From: Micromonospora chokoriensis
GTDB taxonomy: Bacteria > Actinomycetota > Actinomycetes > Mycobacteriales > Micromonosporaceae
Direction: 5' to 3'
Length of the DNA stretch: 64,000 nt
Assembly: GCF_900091505.1 (NCBI RefSeq)
Contig: NZ_LT607409.1
Span: 3,224,001 to 3,288,000, forward strand
The stretch's first letter is position 1, and each line of letters starts with the position of its first letter. The position numbers were made by a program, and so were the translations under genes. A model generated the notes under the pieces. It did not search any database, was not told the DNA's origin, and was given only the letters and a program-made list of their open reading frames with translations. Positions 8,210 through 16,464 of the stretch are shown here, piece after piece.

Positions 8210-8244
8210 GAGTGCGGCCGGGGTGACTCACCCCGGCCGCACTC
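8210..8244 (+). terminator. Strong intercistronic hairpin between livK and livH (attenuator)
   Basis: A 17-nt arm (8210-8226, GAGTGCGGCCGGGGTGA) is perfectly complementary to 8228-8244. It lies between two genes that otherwise form one transcription unit, so partial termination or 3'-end protection of livK mRNA is likely. Confidence 0.75.
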
Positions 8245-8262
8245 GATTCAAGGAGACCCCCG

Positions 8263-9246
8263 GTGCATTTCGATGAACTGATCGGCCATCTCGGCCAGCA
8301 CACGGTCGATGGCCTTTCCAAGGGCGCCATCTATGCCCTGATCGCCCTTGGCTACACCCTCGTCTACGGCGTCCTTCGCCTGATCAACTTCGCGCACTCC
8401 GAGGTGTTCATGGTCGGTACCTTCGCGGTGCTGATCCTCTGGAACCAGATCGGGGTGGAAAATAACCCGCCTGTCGGACAGGCGATCCTGTTCCTGGTAC
8501 TCGGCCTGGTCGTCGCGGCGGCAGCCTCGGGCGGTACGGCTCTCGCGCTCGAGCGGGTCGCCTACCGGCCGTTGCGGCGCAAGAACGCGCCGCCGCTGAT
8601 CTTCCTGATCACCGCTATCGGTTTGTCCCTGGTCTTCGTCGAGCTCTTCGGGCAGGTGCTGCCGAAGCTGCTCGGCGGCGCGTTGCCGGACGTGTTCGGT
8701 CGGCCCCGGCAGATCGTCGGTATGCCGACGATCATCCAGCAGGAGACGCTGTTCACCATCGGCAACACGGCGATCACGAACATCCAGCTGATCGTCTTCG
8801 TCGCGGCTGTGGCGATGATGGCGCTCCTGGACTGGTTCATCAACCGCACCCGGTACGGCCGGGGCGTGCGGGCGGTGGCCCAGAACCCGGAGACCGCCGC
8901 GCTGATGGGCGTCAACCAGGAGCGCGTGATCATGCTGATCTTCGTGCTCGGTGGCATCATGGCCGGCGCCGCCGCGCTGTTGTGGAGCATGCGGTTCGGC
9001 TTCACCCAGAACAGCATCGGCTTCGTGCTCGGTCTGAAGGCGTTCACGGCCGCGGTGCTCGGTGGCATCGGCAACCTGCGCGGCGCGCTGCTGGGTGGCC
9101 TCTTCCTGGGCATCGTGGAGGTCTACGGTGCGACGCTCTTCGCGTCCAACTGGGAGGACGTCATCGCCTTCGTGGTGCTGATCGTGGTGCTGATGTTCCG
9201 GCCCACCGGCCTGTTGGGTGAGTCGCTCGGGAGGGCCCGCGCATGA
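8263..9246 (+). CDS. livH: Branched-chain amino-acid ABC transporter permease LivH
   Basis: The 327-residue multi-spanning protein has GLSKGAIYALIALGYTLVYGVLRLINFAH near the N-terminus and the late EAA-like loop GLKAFTAAVLGGIGNLRGALLGG, both characteristic of LivH. The start is GTG 8263 behind AAGGAG. Its stop overlaps the livM start as ATGA, showing translational coupling. It forms the membrane channel with LivM. Confidence 0.93.
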   Translation: MHFDELIGHLGQHTVDGLSKGAIYALIALGYTLVYGVLRLINFAHSEVFMVGTFAVLILWNQIGVENNPPVGQAILFLVLGLVVAAAASGGTALALERVAYRPLRRKNAPPLIFLITAIGLSLVFVELFGQVLPKLLGGALPDVFGRPRQIVGMPTIIQQETLFTIGNTAITNIQLIVFVAAVAMMALLDWFINRTRYGRGVRAVAQNPETAALMGVNQERVIMLIFVLGGIMAGAAALLWSMRFGFTQNSIGFVLGLKAFTAAVLGGIGNLRGALLGGLFLGIVEVYGATLFASNWEDVIAFVVLIVVLMFRPTGLLGESLGRARA

Positions 9247-10421
9247 TCGACAAGATTCGCACCGCAGACCGCCGCCGGGTCGGTTTCCTGACCTCGATGA
9301 GCGAACGCTGGCAGGCGCTGCCGAAGTGGCAGAAGGCCATCGGCGTGCTCGCCCTGCTCGTCTTCGTCTACTCCCTGCCGTACCTGGGCAAGCTGCCCGG
9401 GGGTCTCATGATCCCCGGTCTGAACGACCTGCGTACCGACTCGATCGAGGGCGGCAACAACTGGGCGGGCGTGCTCTTCGTCTGCGCCATCTACGTCCTG
9501 GTCGCGATCGGTCTGAACGTGGTGGTCGGCCTCGCCGGCCTGCTCGACCTCGGCTACATCGGGTTCTTCGCCATCGGCGCGTACAGCGTGGCGCTGTTCG
9601 GTTCGGTGAACTCGCCGGTGGTCAAGTGGATCCAGCAGGAGTTCGACCTGCCGCCGACGTGGGCGGTGACCTGGGGCATCTGTCTGCTGATCGCGATCGT
9701 GCTGACGATGATCTCCGGGGTGCTGCTGGGCTGGCCGACGCTGCGGCTGCGCGGTGACTACCTCGCGATCGTGACGCTCGGCTTCGGTGAGATCATCCGG
9801 ATCGTGGCGCGCAACGCCACCGGGGTCACCAACGGTCCGGTCGGCATCTCGGCCATTCCCGGCCCGGAGGGTGCGCCCTCGGCGGACAACAAGGTCTTCG
9901 GTCTGATCGACGCGAAGCCCTGGTACTGGTTGGCGATCACCTTCGTGCTGCTGATGGTGATCGTGGTCCGCCGGTTGGAGCACAGCCGGGTGGGTCGTGC
10001 CTGGCTGGCGGTCCGTGAGGACGAGGACGCGGCCGCGGTGATGGGCGTGTACCCGTTCAAGTTCAAGCTGTGGGCGTTCGCCATGGGTGCGGCGCTCGGT
10101 GGCCTGGCGGGCTTCCTCTTCGGCAGCCGCAACGCGTTCATCGACCCGACCCAGTTCAACGCGAACCTCTCGATTCTCTTCGTCGCGATGGTCGTCGTCG
10201 GTGGCTCCGGCAACATGCTCGGTGTCTCGCTCGGCGCGGTGCTGCTGGCGTACCTGCCGGAACGGTTCCGCGACTTCGCCGACTACCGGTGGCTGGTCTT
10301 CGGTCTGGCCATGGTGCTGGTGATGATCCTGCGTCCGCAGGGTCTGATCCCGAGCCGGCGGCGAGCCCGCGAGTTGAAGGACCGCGCGGCGGAGGCAGAG
10401 GAGGCGCCCGCTCATGTCTGA
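9243..10421 (+). CDS. livM: Branched-chain amino-acid ABC transporter permease LivM
   Basis: The 392-residue membrane protein has an N-terminal extension before GLNVVVGLAGLLDLGYIGFFAIGAYS, the LivM signature. It also has LRLRGDYLAIVTLGFGEIIR and the C-terminal FMVVVGGSGNMLGVSLGAV-type loop. It overlaps livH by 4 nt and livG by 8 nt. It pairs with LivH in the inner membrane. Confidence 0.93.
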   Translation: MIDKIRTADRRRVGFLTSMSERWQALPKWQKAIGVLALLVFVYSLPYLGKLPGGLMIPGLNDLRTDSIEGGNNWAGVLFVCAIYVLVAIGLNVVVGLAGLLDLGYIGFFAIGAYSVALFGSVNSPVVKWIQQEFDLPPTWAVTWGICLLIAIVLTMISGVLLGWPTLRLRGDYLAIVTLGFGEIIRIVARNATGVTNGPVGISAIPGPEGAPSADNKVFGLIDAKPWYWLAITFVLLMVIVVRRLEHSRVGRAWLAVREDEDAAAVMGVYPFKFKLWAFAMGAALGGLAGFLFGSRNAFIDPTQFNANLSILFVAMVVVGGSGNMLGVSLGAVLLAYLPERFRDFADYRWLVFGLAMVLVMILRPQGLIPSRRRARELKDRAAEAEEAPAHV

Positions 10422-11355
10422 CCAGACCACCAGCACGTCCGCGCCGAAGATCCCGGCGCAGCCCGGACCTCGGTCGGTGCTGCTCGAAGTCGACGACGTC
10501 ACGCTCCGCTTCGGTGGTGTCGTCGCCCTCGACAAGATCAATTTCCAGATCTACGAGGGCGAGATCCTCGGCCTCATCGGGCCGAACGGCGCCGGCAAGA
10601 CCACGAGCTTCAACGTGATGACCGGGGTCTACAAGCCGACCTCGGGTGCGGTCCGGTTCCGTGGCCAGAAGGTGACCGGCCGCAAGCCGCACCAGATCAG
10701 CCAGCTGGGCATCTCCCGGACGTTCCAGAACATCCGTCTCTTCCCGGAGATGACGGCCCTGGAGAACGTCATGGTCGGCACCGACTCCCGGCATCGGACC
10801 AGCGTGCCGGGTGCGATCTTCCGGGTGCCCCGGATCAAGCCGAAGCCGCACGAGTTGCCGCAGGTGACCGCCGAGGCGGGCATCCAGCGGACGTGGCAGG
10901 AGATTCGCCGGACGTTCGCCAAGACGTTCGGGTTGTCCCGGCACATCCTGGAGGAGCGGGCGGCCGAGGCCAAGGCGTTGGAGTTGCTGCGTTTCGTCGG
11001 CATCGCCGACCGGGCCAACGACGAGGCGCGCAACCTGCCGTACGGCTACCAGCGCCGGTTGGAGATCGCCCGGGCGCTGGCCACCGAGCCGAAGCTGATC
11101 TGCCTGGACGAGCCGGCCGCCGGCTTCAACCCGGCGGAGAAGGAGGAACTCCTCGCCCTGATCCGCAAGATCCGGGACATGGGCCTGACCGTGTTGCTCA
11201 TCGAGCACGACATGCGGCTGGTCATGGGTGTCACCGATCGGATCGTGGTGCTGGAGTTCGGCCGCAAGATCGCCGAGGGTGCGCCCGCGGAGGTCAGCCG
11301 CGATCCGAAGGTGATCGCCGCGTACCTGGGGGAGTCCGCCGATGACGCTGCTTGA
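10414..11355 (+). CDS. livG: Branched-chain amino-acid ABC transporter ATP-binding protein LivG
   Basis: The 313-residue ATPase has Walker A GPNGAGKTT (56-64), a signature-like NLPYGYQRRLEIARAL and Walker B LICLDEPAAGFNP, plus the C-terminal BCA_ABC_TP extension. A central insertion of about 50 residues (roughly 130-180, Arg/Lys/Pro rich) makes it longer than the usual ~255 residues; it lies in the helical subdomain. It overlaps livM and livF. Confidence 0.92.
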   Translation: MSDQTTSTSAPKIPAQPGPRSVLLEVDDVTLRFGGVVALDKINFQIYEGEILGLIGPNGAGKTTSFNVMTGVYKPTSGAVRFRGQKVTGRKPHQISQLGISRTFQNIRLFPEMTALENVMVGTDSRHRTSVPGAIFRVPRIKPKPHELPQVTAEAGIQRTWQEIRRTFAKTFGLSRHILEERAAEAKALELLRFVGIADRANDEARNLPYGYQRRLEIARALATEPKLICLDEPAAGFNPAEKEELLALIRKIRDMGLTVLLIEHDMRLVMGVTDRIVVLEFGRKIAEGAPAEVSRDPKVIAAYLGESADDAA

Positions 11356-12055
11356 GTTGGAGAACGTCACCGTCGCCTACGGTCGGATCGAGGCGCTGCA
11401 CGGCATCAGCCTCACCGTCAACGAGGGTGAGGTGGTGGCCCTGATCGGCGCGAACGGCGCCGGCAAGACCACCACGATGCGGGCCATCTCGGGGACCCGG
11501 TCGCTGTCCGAGGGGAAGATCACCTTCAACGGTGAGGACATCAGCAAGCTCCGGGCCGACCTGCGGGTGGTCCGGGGGCTGTGTCAGTCGCCGGAGGGGC
11601 GGCAGATCTTCCCGGGTATGACGGTGATGGAGAACCTGGACATGGGGGCGTACACCCGGCGGGACTCCGCCGGCATCGCCGCCGACCTGGACCGGGTGCT
11701 GACCCTCTTCCCGCGGCTGGCCGAGCGGCGCAAGCAGGCCGGTGGCACGCTCTCCGGCGGCGAGCAGCAGATGCTCGCGGTCGGCCGGGCGCTGATGAGC
11801 CGTCCGAAGCTGCTGCTGCTCGACGAGCCGTCGATGGGGCTGGCCCCACTGGTCATCCGGCAGATCTTCGACATCATCACGGAGATCAACCAGCAGGGCA
11901 CCACCATCCTGCTGGTGGAGCAGAACGCCCAGCAGGCGCTGTCGCGGGCACACCGCGGCTACGTGCTGGAGACCGGTCGGATCGTGAAGGAGGGGTCCGG
12001 TCAGGACCTGCTGCACGATCCGTCGGTCAAGGAGGCGTACCTCGGCGTGGCCTGA
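11342..12055 (+). CDS. livF: Branched-chain amino-acid ABC transporter ATP-binding protein LivF
   Basis: The 237-residue protein has Walker A GANGAGKTTT, the family-specific SPEGRQIFPGMTVMENL, signature LSGGEQQMLAVGRAL and Walker B LLLLDEPSMGLAP. It starts inside the last codons of livG and ends the operon, just ahead of a strong terminator. Confidence 0.93.
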   Translation: MTLLELENVTVAYGRIEALHGISLTVNEGEVVALIGANGAGKTTTMRAISGTRSLSEGKITFNGEDISKLRADLRVVRGLCQSPEGRQIFPGMTVMENLDMGAYTRRDSAGIAADLDRVLTLFPRLAERRKQAGGTLSGGEQQMLAVGRALMSRPKLLLLDEPSMGLAPLVIRQIFDIITEINQQGTTILLVEQNAQQALSRAHRGYVLETGRIVKEGSGQDLLHDPSVKEAYLGVA

Positions 12056-12068
12056 GCCAACCGGGCGG

Positions 12069-12102
12069 CGGCCGGTCACCCCCTCGCGGGGGTGGCCGGC
12101 CG
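12069..12102 (+). terminator. Terminator of the liv operon
   Basis: A 15-bp stem (12069-12083 with 12088-12102, one G-T pair) with a 4-nt loop starts 14 nt after the livF stop. It separates the liv operon from the polA promoter. Confidence 0.75.
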
Positions 12103-12176
12103 TCGGCGTTCGGGCCGGCTGTGGTTTCGGTGTCGCGTCGCCGGTGCCGCCGGCCGGGGATGTCGGTGCGACGGAC

Positions 12177-12182
12177 TAGAGT
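12177..12182 (+). promoter_or_regulatory. polA -10 box of a leaderless promoter
   Basis: TAGAGT is followed by exactly seven bases and then GTG 12190, with no Shine-Dalgarno. This places the transcription start at or next to the start codon. Confidence 0.65.
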
Positions 12183-12189
12183 CGCTGCC

Positions 12190-14889
12190 GTGACAGCTAC
12201 GACGCCGCGCCTGCTCCTCGTCGACGGACATTCCATGGCATACCGGGCCTTCTTCGCCCTGCCTGTGGAAAACTTCTCCACCACGACGGGTCAGCCGACC
12301 AACGCGGTGTACGGCTTCACGTCGATGCTGATCAACGTCCTGCGCGACGAGCAGCCCACCCATATCGTGGTGGCCTTCGACGTCTCCCGCCGCTCCTTCC
12401 GCACCGAGCAGTACGCGGAGTACAAGGCCGGCCGCAGCGAGACCCCGAACGACTTCAAGGGCCAGGTCAGCCTGGTCAAGGAGGTCCTCGCCGCGCTCCA
12501 GATCCCGGTGGTGGAGAAGGAGGGCTTCGAGGCCGACGACGTCATCGCCACGCTCGCCTGTCAGGCCCGCGACCAGGGCATGTCGGTGCTGATCAGCAGC
12601 GGTGACCGGGACGCGTTCCAGTTGGTCGACGACCAGATCACCGTCCTCTACCCGCGCAAGGGCGTCTCCGACCTGGCCCGGATGGATCCGGCGGCGATCG
12701 AGGCGAAGTACGGCGTCGGCCCGCAGCAGTACCGCGACCTCGCCGCGCTGGTCGGCGAGACCAGCGACAACCTGCCGGGCATTCCCGGCGTCGGCCCGAA
12801 GACCGCCGCCAAGTGGATCACCACGTACGGCGGGGTGGAGGGCGTGATCGCCCGCGCCGACGAGATCAAGGGCAAGGCCGGTGACAGTCTGCGGGAGCGT
12901 CTTGCCGACGTGATCCGCAACTACGAGATCAACCGGCTCGTCTCCGACCTGGAGCTGCCGCTGCGCCCGGAGGACACCCGCTGGACCGGATGGGACCGGG
13001 AGGCCGTGCACCAGGTCTTCGACACCCTCGAGTTCCGCATCCTGCGCGACCGCCTCTACCAATACCTGGAGGCGGTCGAGCCGGAGGCCGAGTCCGGGTT
13101 CGACCTGGCCGGTGAGGTGCTGACCGAGCCCGGGGCGCTGGCCGGCTGGCTGGGCACGCACGCGCCGACCGGCACGCCGGTCGGGCTGGCGGTCAAGCTC
13201 GACACCGGCGTCAACCGCCGGCACACCGCCTCCATCACCGGTCTGTCGCTGGCCACCGCCGGCGGCGCGGCGGCGTGGGTCGACCCGGCGCGGCTCGACC
13301 CGGCCGACGAGGGTGCCCTCGCCGGCTGGCTGGCCGACGCGCAGCGACCCAAGGTGCTGCACGACAGCAAACCGGCCGTGCTGGCCTGCGCCGCGCACGG
13401 CTGGCAGCTCGCCGGCATCGTCCGCGACACCCAGATCGCCGCGTACCTGGCCCGCCCCGACCAGCGCTCCTACGACCTCACCGACCTGGCGCTGCGCTAC
13501 CTGCACCGGGAGCTGCGGGTCGACGTTCCGGAGTCGGGCCAGCTCACCCTCGACGGGCTGGGCGACGAGGGCGTCGCCGAGCAGAACCTGATGCTGCAGG
13601 CCCGGGCCACCCTCGATCTGGCCGACGCGATCGACGCCGAGCTGTCCCGCGACGGTGAGCAGTCCGCCCGGCTGATGGCCGGGGTGGAGTTGCCGTTGAT
13701 GCGGGTGCTGGCCGGCATGGAGAGCACCGGCATCGCCGCCGACACCCACTACCTGTCCGAGTTGGAGGCGCACTTCGCCGCCGAGGTGAAGGCCGCCGCG
13801 CAGGGCGCGTACGAGGCGGTGGGTCGGGAGTTCAACCTCGGCTCACCCAAGCAGTTGCAGGAGATCCTCTTCACCGAGCTGGGCCTGCCGAAGACCAAGA
13901 AGATCAAGACGGGTTACACCACCGACGCCGACGCCCTGCAGTGGCTCTACGCCCAGCAGCCGCACCCGGTGCTGGCGCACCTGCTGCGCCACCGTGACGT
14001 GGCCAAGCTCAAGTCGACAGTCGACGGTCTGCTGAAGTCGGTCTCCGACGACGGTCGGATCCACACCACCTTCAACCAGACGGTGGCGGCCACCGGTCGG
14101 CTCTCCTCCACCGAACCCAACCTGCAGAACATCCCGATCCGCACCGAGGAGGGCCGGCGCATCCGCCGTGCCTTCGTGGTGGGGGAGGGTTACGAGTGCC
14201 TGCTCACCGCCGACTACAGCCAGATCGAGATGCGCATCATGGCGCACCTGTCGTCGGACGACGCGCTCATCGAGGCCTTCAACTCCGGCGCCGACTTCCA
14301 CGCCGCCACCGCCTCGTCGGTCTTCGGGGTGCCGCTAGACGAGGTCACCCCCGACCAGCGGCGCAAGATCAAGGCCATGAACTACGGCCTGGCGTACGGG
14401 CTCAGCGCGTTCGGCCTGTCCCAACAGCTCAGCATCAGCACCGAAGAGGCGCGCGGGCTGATGGAGAACTACTTCGCCGGCTTCGGTGGGGTGCGTGACT
14501 ACCTCCAGCAGGTCGTCGCCCGCGCCCGCCAGGACGGCTACACCTCGACGATCCTGGGTCGCCGCCGCTACCTGCCCGACCTGGTCAGCGACAACCGGCA
14601 GCGCCGCGACATCGCCGAGCGGATGGCGCTCAACGCCCCCATCCAGGGCTCCGCGGCCGACATCATCAAGGTCGCGATGCTGCACGTCGACACCGCGCTC
14701 GCCGACGCCGGGCTGCGCTCGCGGATGCTGCTGCAGGTCCACGACGAGTTGGTCTTCGAGGTCGCCCCCGGTGAGCGGGAGGCGCTGGAGGCGCTGGTCC
14801 GTCACGAGATGGGCGGGGCGTACCCGCTGTCGGTGCCCCTGGAGGTGTCGGTGGGCGAAGGCCGGGACTGGAACAGCGCCGACCACTAG
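12190..14889 (+). CDS. polA: DNA polymerase I
   Basis: The protein has 899 residues from GTG 12190 (VTATTPRLLLVDGHSMAYR); an in-frame ATG at 12160 would precede the -10 box and is unlikely. The N-terminal 5'-3' exonuclease domain (about 1-290) has SSGDRDAFQLV and LPGIPGVGPKTAAKW. The middle 3'-5' exonuclease fold lacks the acidic DxE metal site, so proofreading is probably absent, as in many actinobacteria. The polymerase domain has motif A DYSQIEMRIMAHLS, O-helix RRKIKAMNYGLAYGLS and motif C LLQVHDELVFEV. It fills repair gaps and removes Okazaki primers. Confidence 0.96.
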   Translation: MTATTPRLLLVDGHSMAYRAFFALPVENFSTTTGQPTNAVYGFTSMLINVLRDEQPTHIVVAFDVSRRSFRTEQYAEYKAGRSETPNDFKGQVSLVKEVLAALQIPVVEKEGFEADDVIATLACQARDQGMSVLISSGDRDAFQLVDDQITVLYPRKGVSDLARMDPAAIEAKYGVGPQQYRDLAALVGETSDNLPGIPGVGPKTAAKWITTYGGVEGVIARADEIKGKAGDSLRERLADVIRNYEINRLVSDLELPLRPEDTRWTGWDREAVHQVFDTLEFRILRDRLYQYLEAVEPEAESGFDLAGEVLTEPGALAGWLGTHAPTGTPVGLAVKLDTGVNRRHTASITGLSLATAGGAAAWVDPARLDPADEGALAGWLADAQRPKVLHDSKPAVLACAAHGWQLAGIVRDTQIAAYLARPDQRSYDLTDLALRYLHRELRVDVPESGQLTLDGLGDEGVAEQNLMLQARATLDLADAIDAELSRDGEQSARLMAGVELPLMRVLAGMESTGIAADTHYLSELEAHFAAEVKAAAQGAYEAVGREFNLGSPKQLQEILFTELGLPKTKKIKTGYTTDADALQWLYAQQPHPVLAHLLRHRDVAKLKSTVDGLLKSVSDDGRIHTTFNQTVAATGRLSSTEPNLQNIPIRTEEGRRIRRAFVVGEGYECLLTADYSQIEMRIMAHLSSDDALIEAFNSGADFHAATASSVFGVPLDEVTPDQRRKIKAMNYGLAYGLSAFGLSQQLSISTEEARGLMENYFAGFGGVRDYLQQVVARARQDGYTSTILGRRRYLPDLVSDNRQRRDIAERMALNAPIQGSAADIIKVAMLHVDTALADAGLRSRMLLQVHDELVFEVAPGEREALEALVRHEMGGAYPLSVPLEVSVGEGRDWNSADH

Positions 14890-14943
14890 GTCTTGATCGT
14901 GAAAAGGGGTTTGCGGGGCAACCTGGCCCGTTGCGGTGTGGGG

Positions 14944-15011
14944 TTCCGGGGCAGCCCGCCCCGCTCCGGGCGGTCAGGCTTGATCCCTGCGCGGGTCGGG
15001 CTGCCCCGGAA
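14944..15011. repeat. REP-like palindrome, copy 1 (28-nt conserved core)
   Basis: A 20-nt arm (14944-14963) pairs with 14992-15011 with one mismatch, around a 28-nt core (14964-14991) that begins CTCCGGGCGGTCAGGCTTGA. The identical core recurs at 47521-47548 inside different arms. It lies in the convergent gap after polA and may also act as a terminator. The rest of the polA-DUF3140 gap (14890-15213) holds one small palindrome and no gene. Confidence 0.8.
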
Positions 15012-15151
15012 GCCTGACGTGGTCACCCCAGTCGCGTTGCTGCCTGTATGTGTCGCCGCACTCGATCCCGCTGAGCCGGTTTCGTCCCGCCGGGCACGTG
15101 CTTCATCCGTACAACGTCGGGGAAGTGCTGGGTCGTAGCGTTCTGAGGCAC

Positions 15152-15168
15152 CAACGTCGCCGACGTTG
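15152..15168. repeat. Small perfect palindrome
   Basis: CAACGTCG-C-CGACGTTG is a perfect 8+8 inverted repeat in the gap between polA and the convergent DUF3140 gene. It has operator-like symmetry but no nearby promoter, so its function is not known. Confidence 0.35.
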
Positions 15169-15213
15169 TGCGGACCTTGCGCCAGGTGAGCCCGTGCGGG
15201 CGGGCCGGGTCGT

Positions 15214-15564
15214 TCACTTCATCGGGTCGTGGCCCCAGTTCATCAGCGACCAGCGCCACTTGGTGTCGCGGACGTTGCCGGCGGGGCGTTGTGCCATGTG
15301 TCGGCGTACGTAGCCGACCACCTTGCGCATGTGCTTGTAGTCGCCCTCGGACAGATCGCTGCGTTTACGACGCAACAGGTTGATGATCTTCCGGCCGGAC
15401 TCGTGCCCGACGGACTCGCCGCCACCGGAACGGCCGCCCTTGTGCCAGCCAACCTGCTTCGACTCGTCGGTCTCCAGCCAGGTGGACAGCTCACCGGGCT
15501 TCATGTTCACCGCCTCGGTGAACTCCCGGTAGGTGTCCCGCCCCTGGTCGTCAGCCCTACTCAT
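15214..15564 (-). CDS. DUF3140 family protein
   Basis: The protein has 116 residues from ATG 15564. It matches the DUF3140 pattern: FTEAVNMKPGELSTWLETDES, GGGESVGHESGRKI, SDLSEGDYKHMRKVVGYVRRH and the C-terminal WSLMNWGHDP. The fold and function are unknown; the many Lys/Arg and the KxxxR helices suggest a nucleic-acid-associated protein. Its start overlaps the end of the TUDOR-like gene by 8 nt, so the pair is translated together. Confidence 0.8.
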   Translation of the reverse strand: MSRADDQGRDTYREFTEAVNMKPGELSTWLETDESKQVGWHKGGRSGGGESVGHESGRKIINLLRRKRSDLSEGDYKHMRKVVGYVRRHMAQRPAGNVRDTKWRWSLMNWGHDPMK

Positions 15565-15769
15565 GGCGCAGCGCCTCGGGGCGGTGGGCCACGTCGCGGC
15601 CCGACCCGTCACTGCGAACCCGGTACTGCGGGTCGTCGGGCGTCGCGTTCACGGCCCGTCCCCGGATCCGGGTCCGCTCGGTGATGGTCTCCTGCACCAC
15701 GCCGTACGCGCGGCTGCCATGGGCCGACCAGGAGACATGGTCGCCCTTGTGAAATCTCGGTTCGGCCAT
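15557..15769 (-). CDS. Small hypervirulence-associated TUDOR-domain (DUF2945) protein
   Basis: The 70-residue protein has FHKGDHVSWSAHGSRAYGVVQETITER and a second strand pair ending in PQYRVRSDGSG. This is the small SH3-like/TUDOR barrel of DUF2945. It is the first gene of a two-gene unit with DUF3140. In other bacteria these families are also found near each other, which suggests a shared, undefined stress or DNA-related role. Confidence 0.75.
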   Translation of the reverse strand: MAEPRFHKGDHVSWSAHGSRAYGVVQETITERTRIRGRAVNATPDDPQYRVRSDGSGRDVAHRPEALRHE

Positions 15770-15804
15770 GCCGCTGGCTACCCGACCCCGTCGGGGCGAA
15801 ACGG

Positions 15805-16407
15805 CTACGGCGTGATCTCGGCGATCGGCAGCTTGATGTCGAACGGCTCGGCCAGCTCGATCACGTCCGCGCCGTCGTCGACCAGCTCGTACTGCCGCTC
15901 ACCGCCCGGACCCACCCGGTCGCCGATCCGGTACGCGTAGACGTGCACCGGGTCCTGCTCGATCCGCCAGTAGAACGGGATGCCGGCGGCGGCGTACTCA
16001 CCGGGCTTCGCGAACCGGTCGATCCGTCGCGTGCCGGGCGAGACGATCTCCACGGCGAGCACGACGTCCGCCGGCCGTAACGTGGACCGGTTGGACGGCA
16101 CCTCGGCGCGACAGAGCAGCACGTCCGGCTGCCGGCTGGTGTTGCGGCTGAGTGCGACTCCGACTGCTTGGGCGGCGCGAAGATTCGCCGGGGCGTGCGA
16201 GCGCAGCCACAGCCACAGCAGGCTGCAAATGTCTTGATGGCCCAGGGTGGGGGAGGGTGTCACCTGGATAACTCCGTCGACGAGTTCGACGCGGGGGGCG
16301 TCGTCCGGCAGGGCGAGCAGGTCCTCCAGCGTGTAGTCGGCACGCTGCTGCCGCATCGGATCCGGACACCAGGGGCCAGGTGATGTCGGGATGGGCTCGG
16401 CGCTCAT
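15805..16407 (-). CDS. Uma2 family (DUF820) restriction-endonuclease-like protein
   Basis: The 200-residue protein has the Uma2 layout: YTLEDLLALPDDAPRVELVDGVIQVTPSPT with the conserved E-x-V-D-G, then RQPDVLLCR (PD motif) and VLAVEIVSPGTRRIDRFAKPGEYAAAGIPFYWRI with the ExxSPxxxxxD active-site pattern of PD-(D/E)XK nucleases. Such genes are abundant in actinobacteria and cyanobacteria; their cellular role is unclear. ATG 16407 is seven bases after TAGGCT on the minus strand, a leaderless-type start. Confidence 0.85.
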   Translation of the reverse strand: MSAEPIPTSPGPWCPDPMRQQRADYTLEDLLALPDDAPRVELVDGVIQVTPSPTLGHQDICSLLWLWLRSHAPANLRAAQAVGVALSRNTSRQPDVLLCRAEVPSNRSTLRPADVVLAVEIVSPGTRRIDRFAKPGEYAAAGIPFYWRIEQDPVHVYAYRIGDRVGPGGERQYELVDDGADVIELAEPFDIKLPIAEITP

Positions 16408-16464
16408 GGGTCCGAGCCTACCGGCGATCGATGGATCGCAGGTCGGACCGCGGGTGCGACGCGC

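Noticed and set aside
11581..12189. N-terminal 200-residue extension of the polA open frame
   Set aside because: It lies over livF in another frame, is Gly/Arg/Ala shadow sequence, and a leaderless promoter plus family alignment put the start at 12190.
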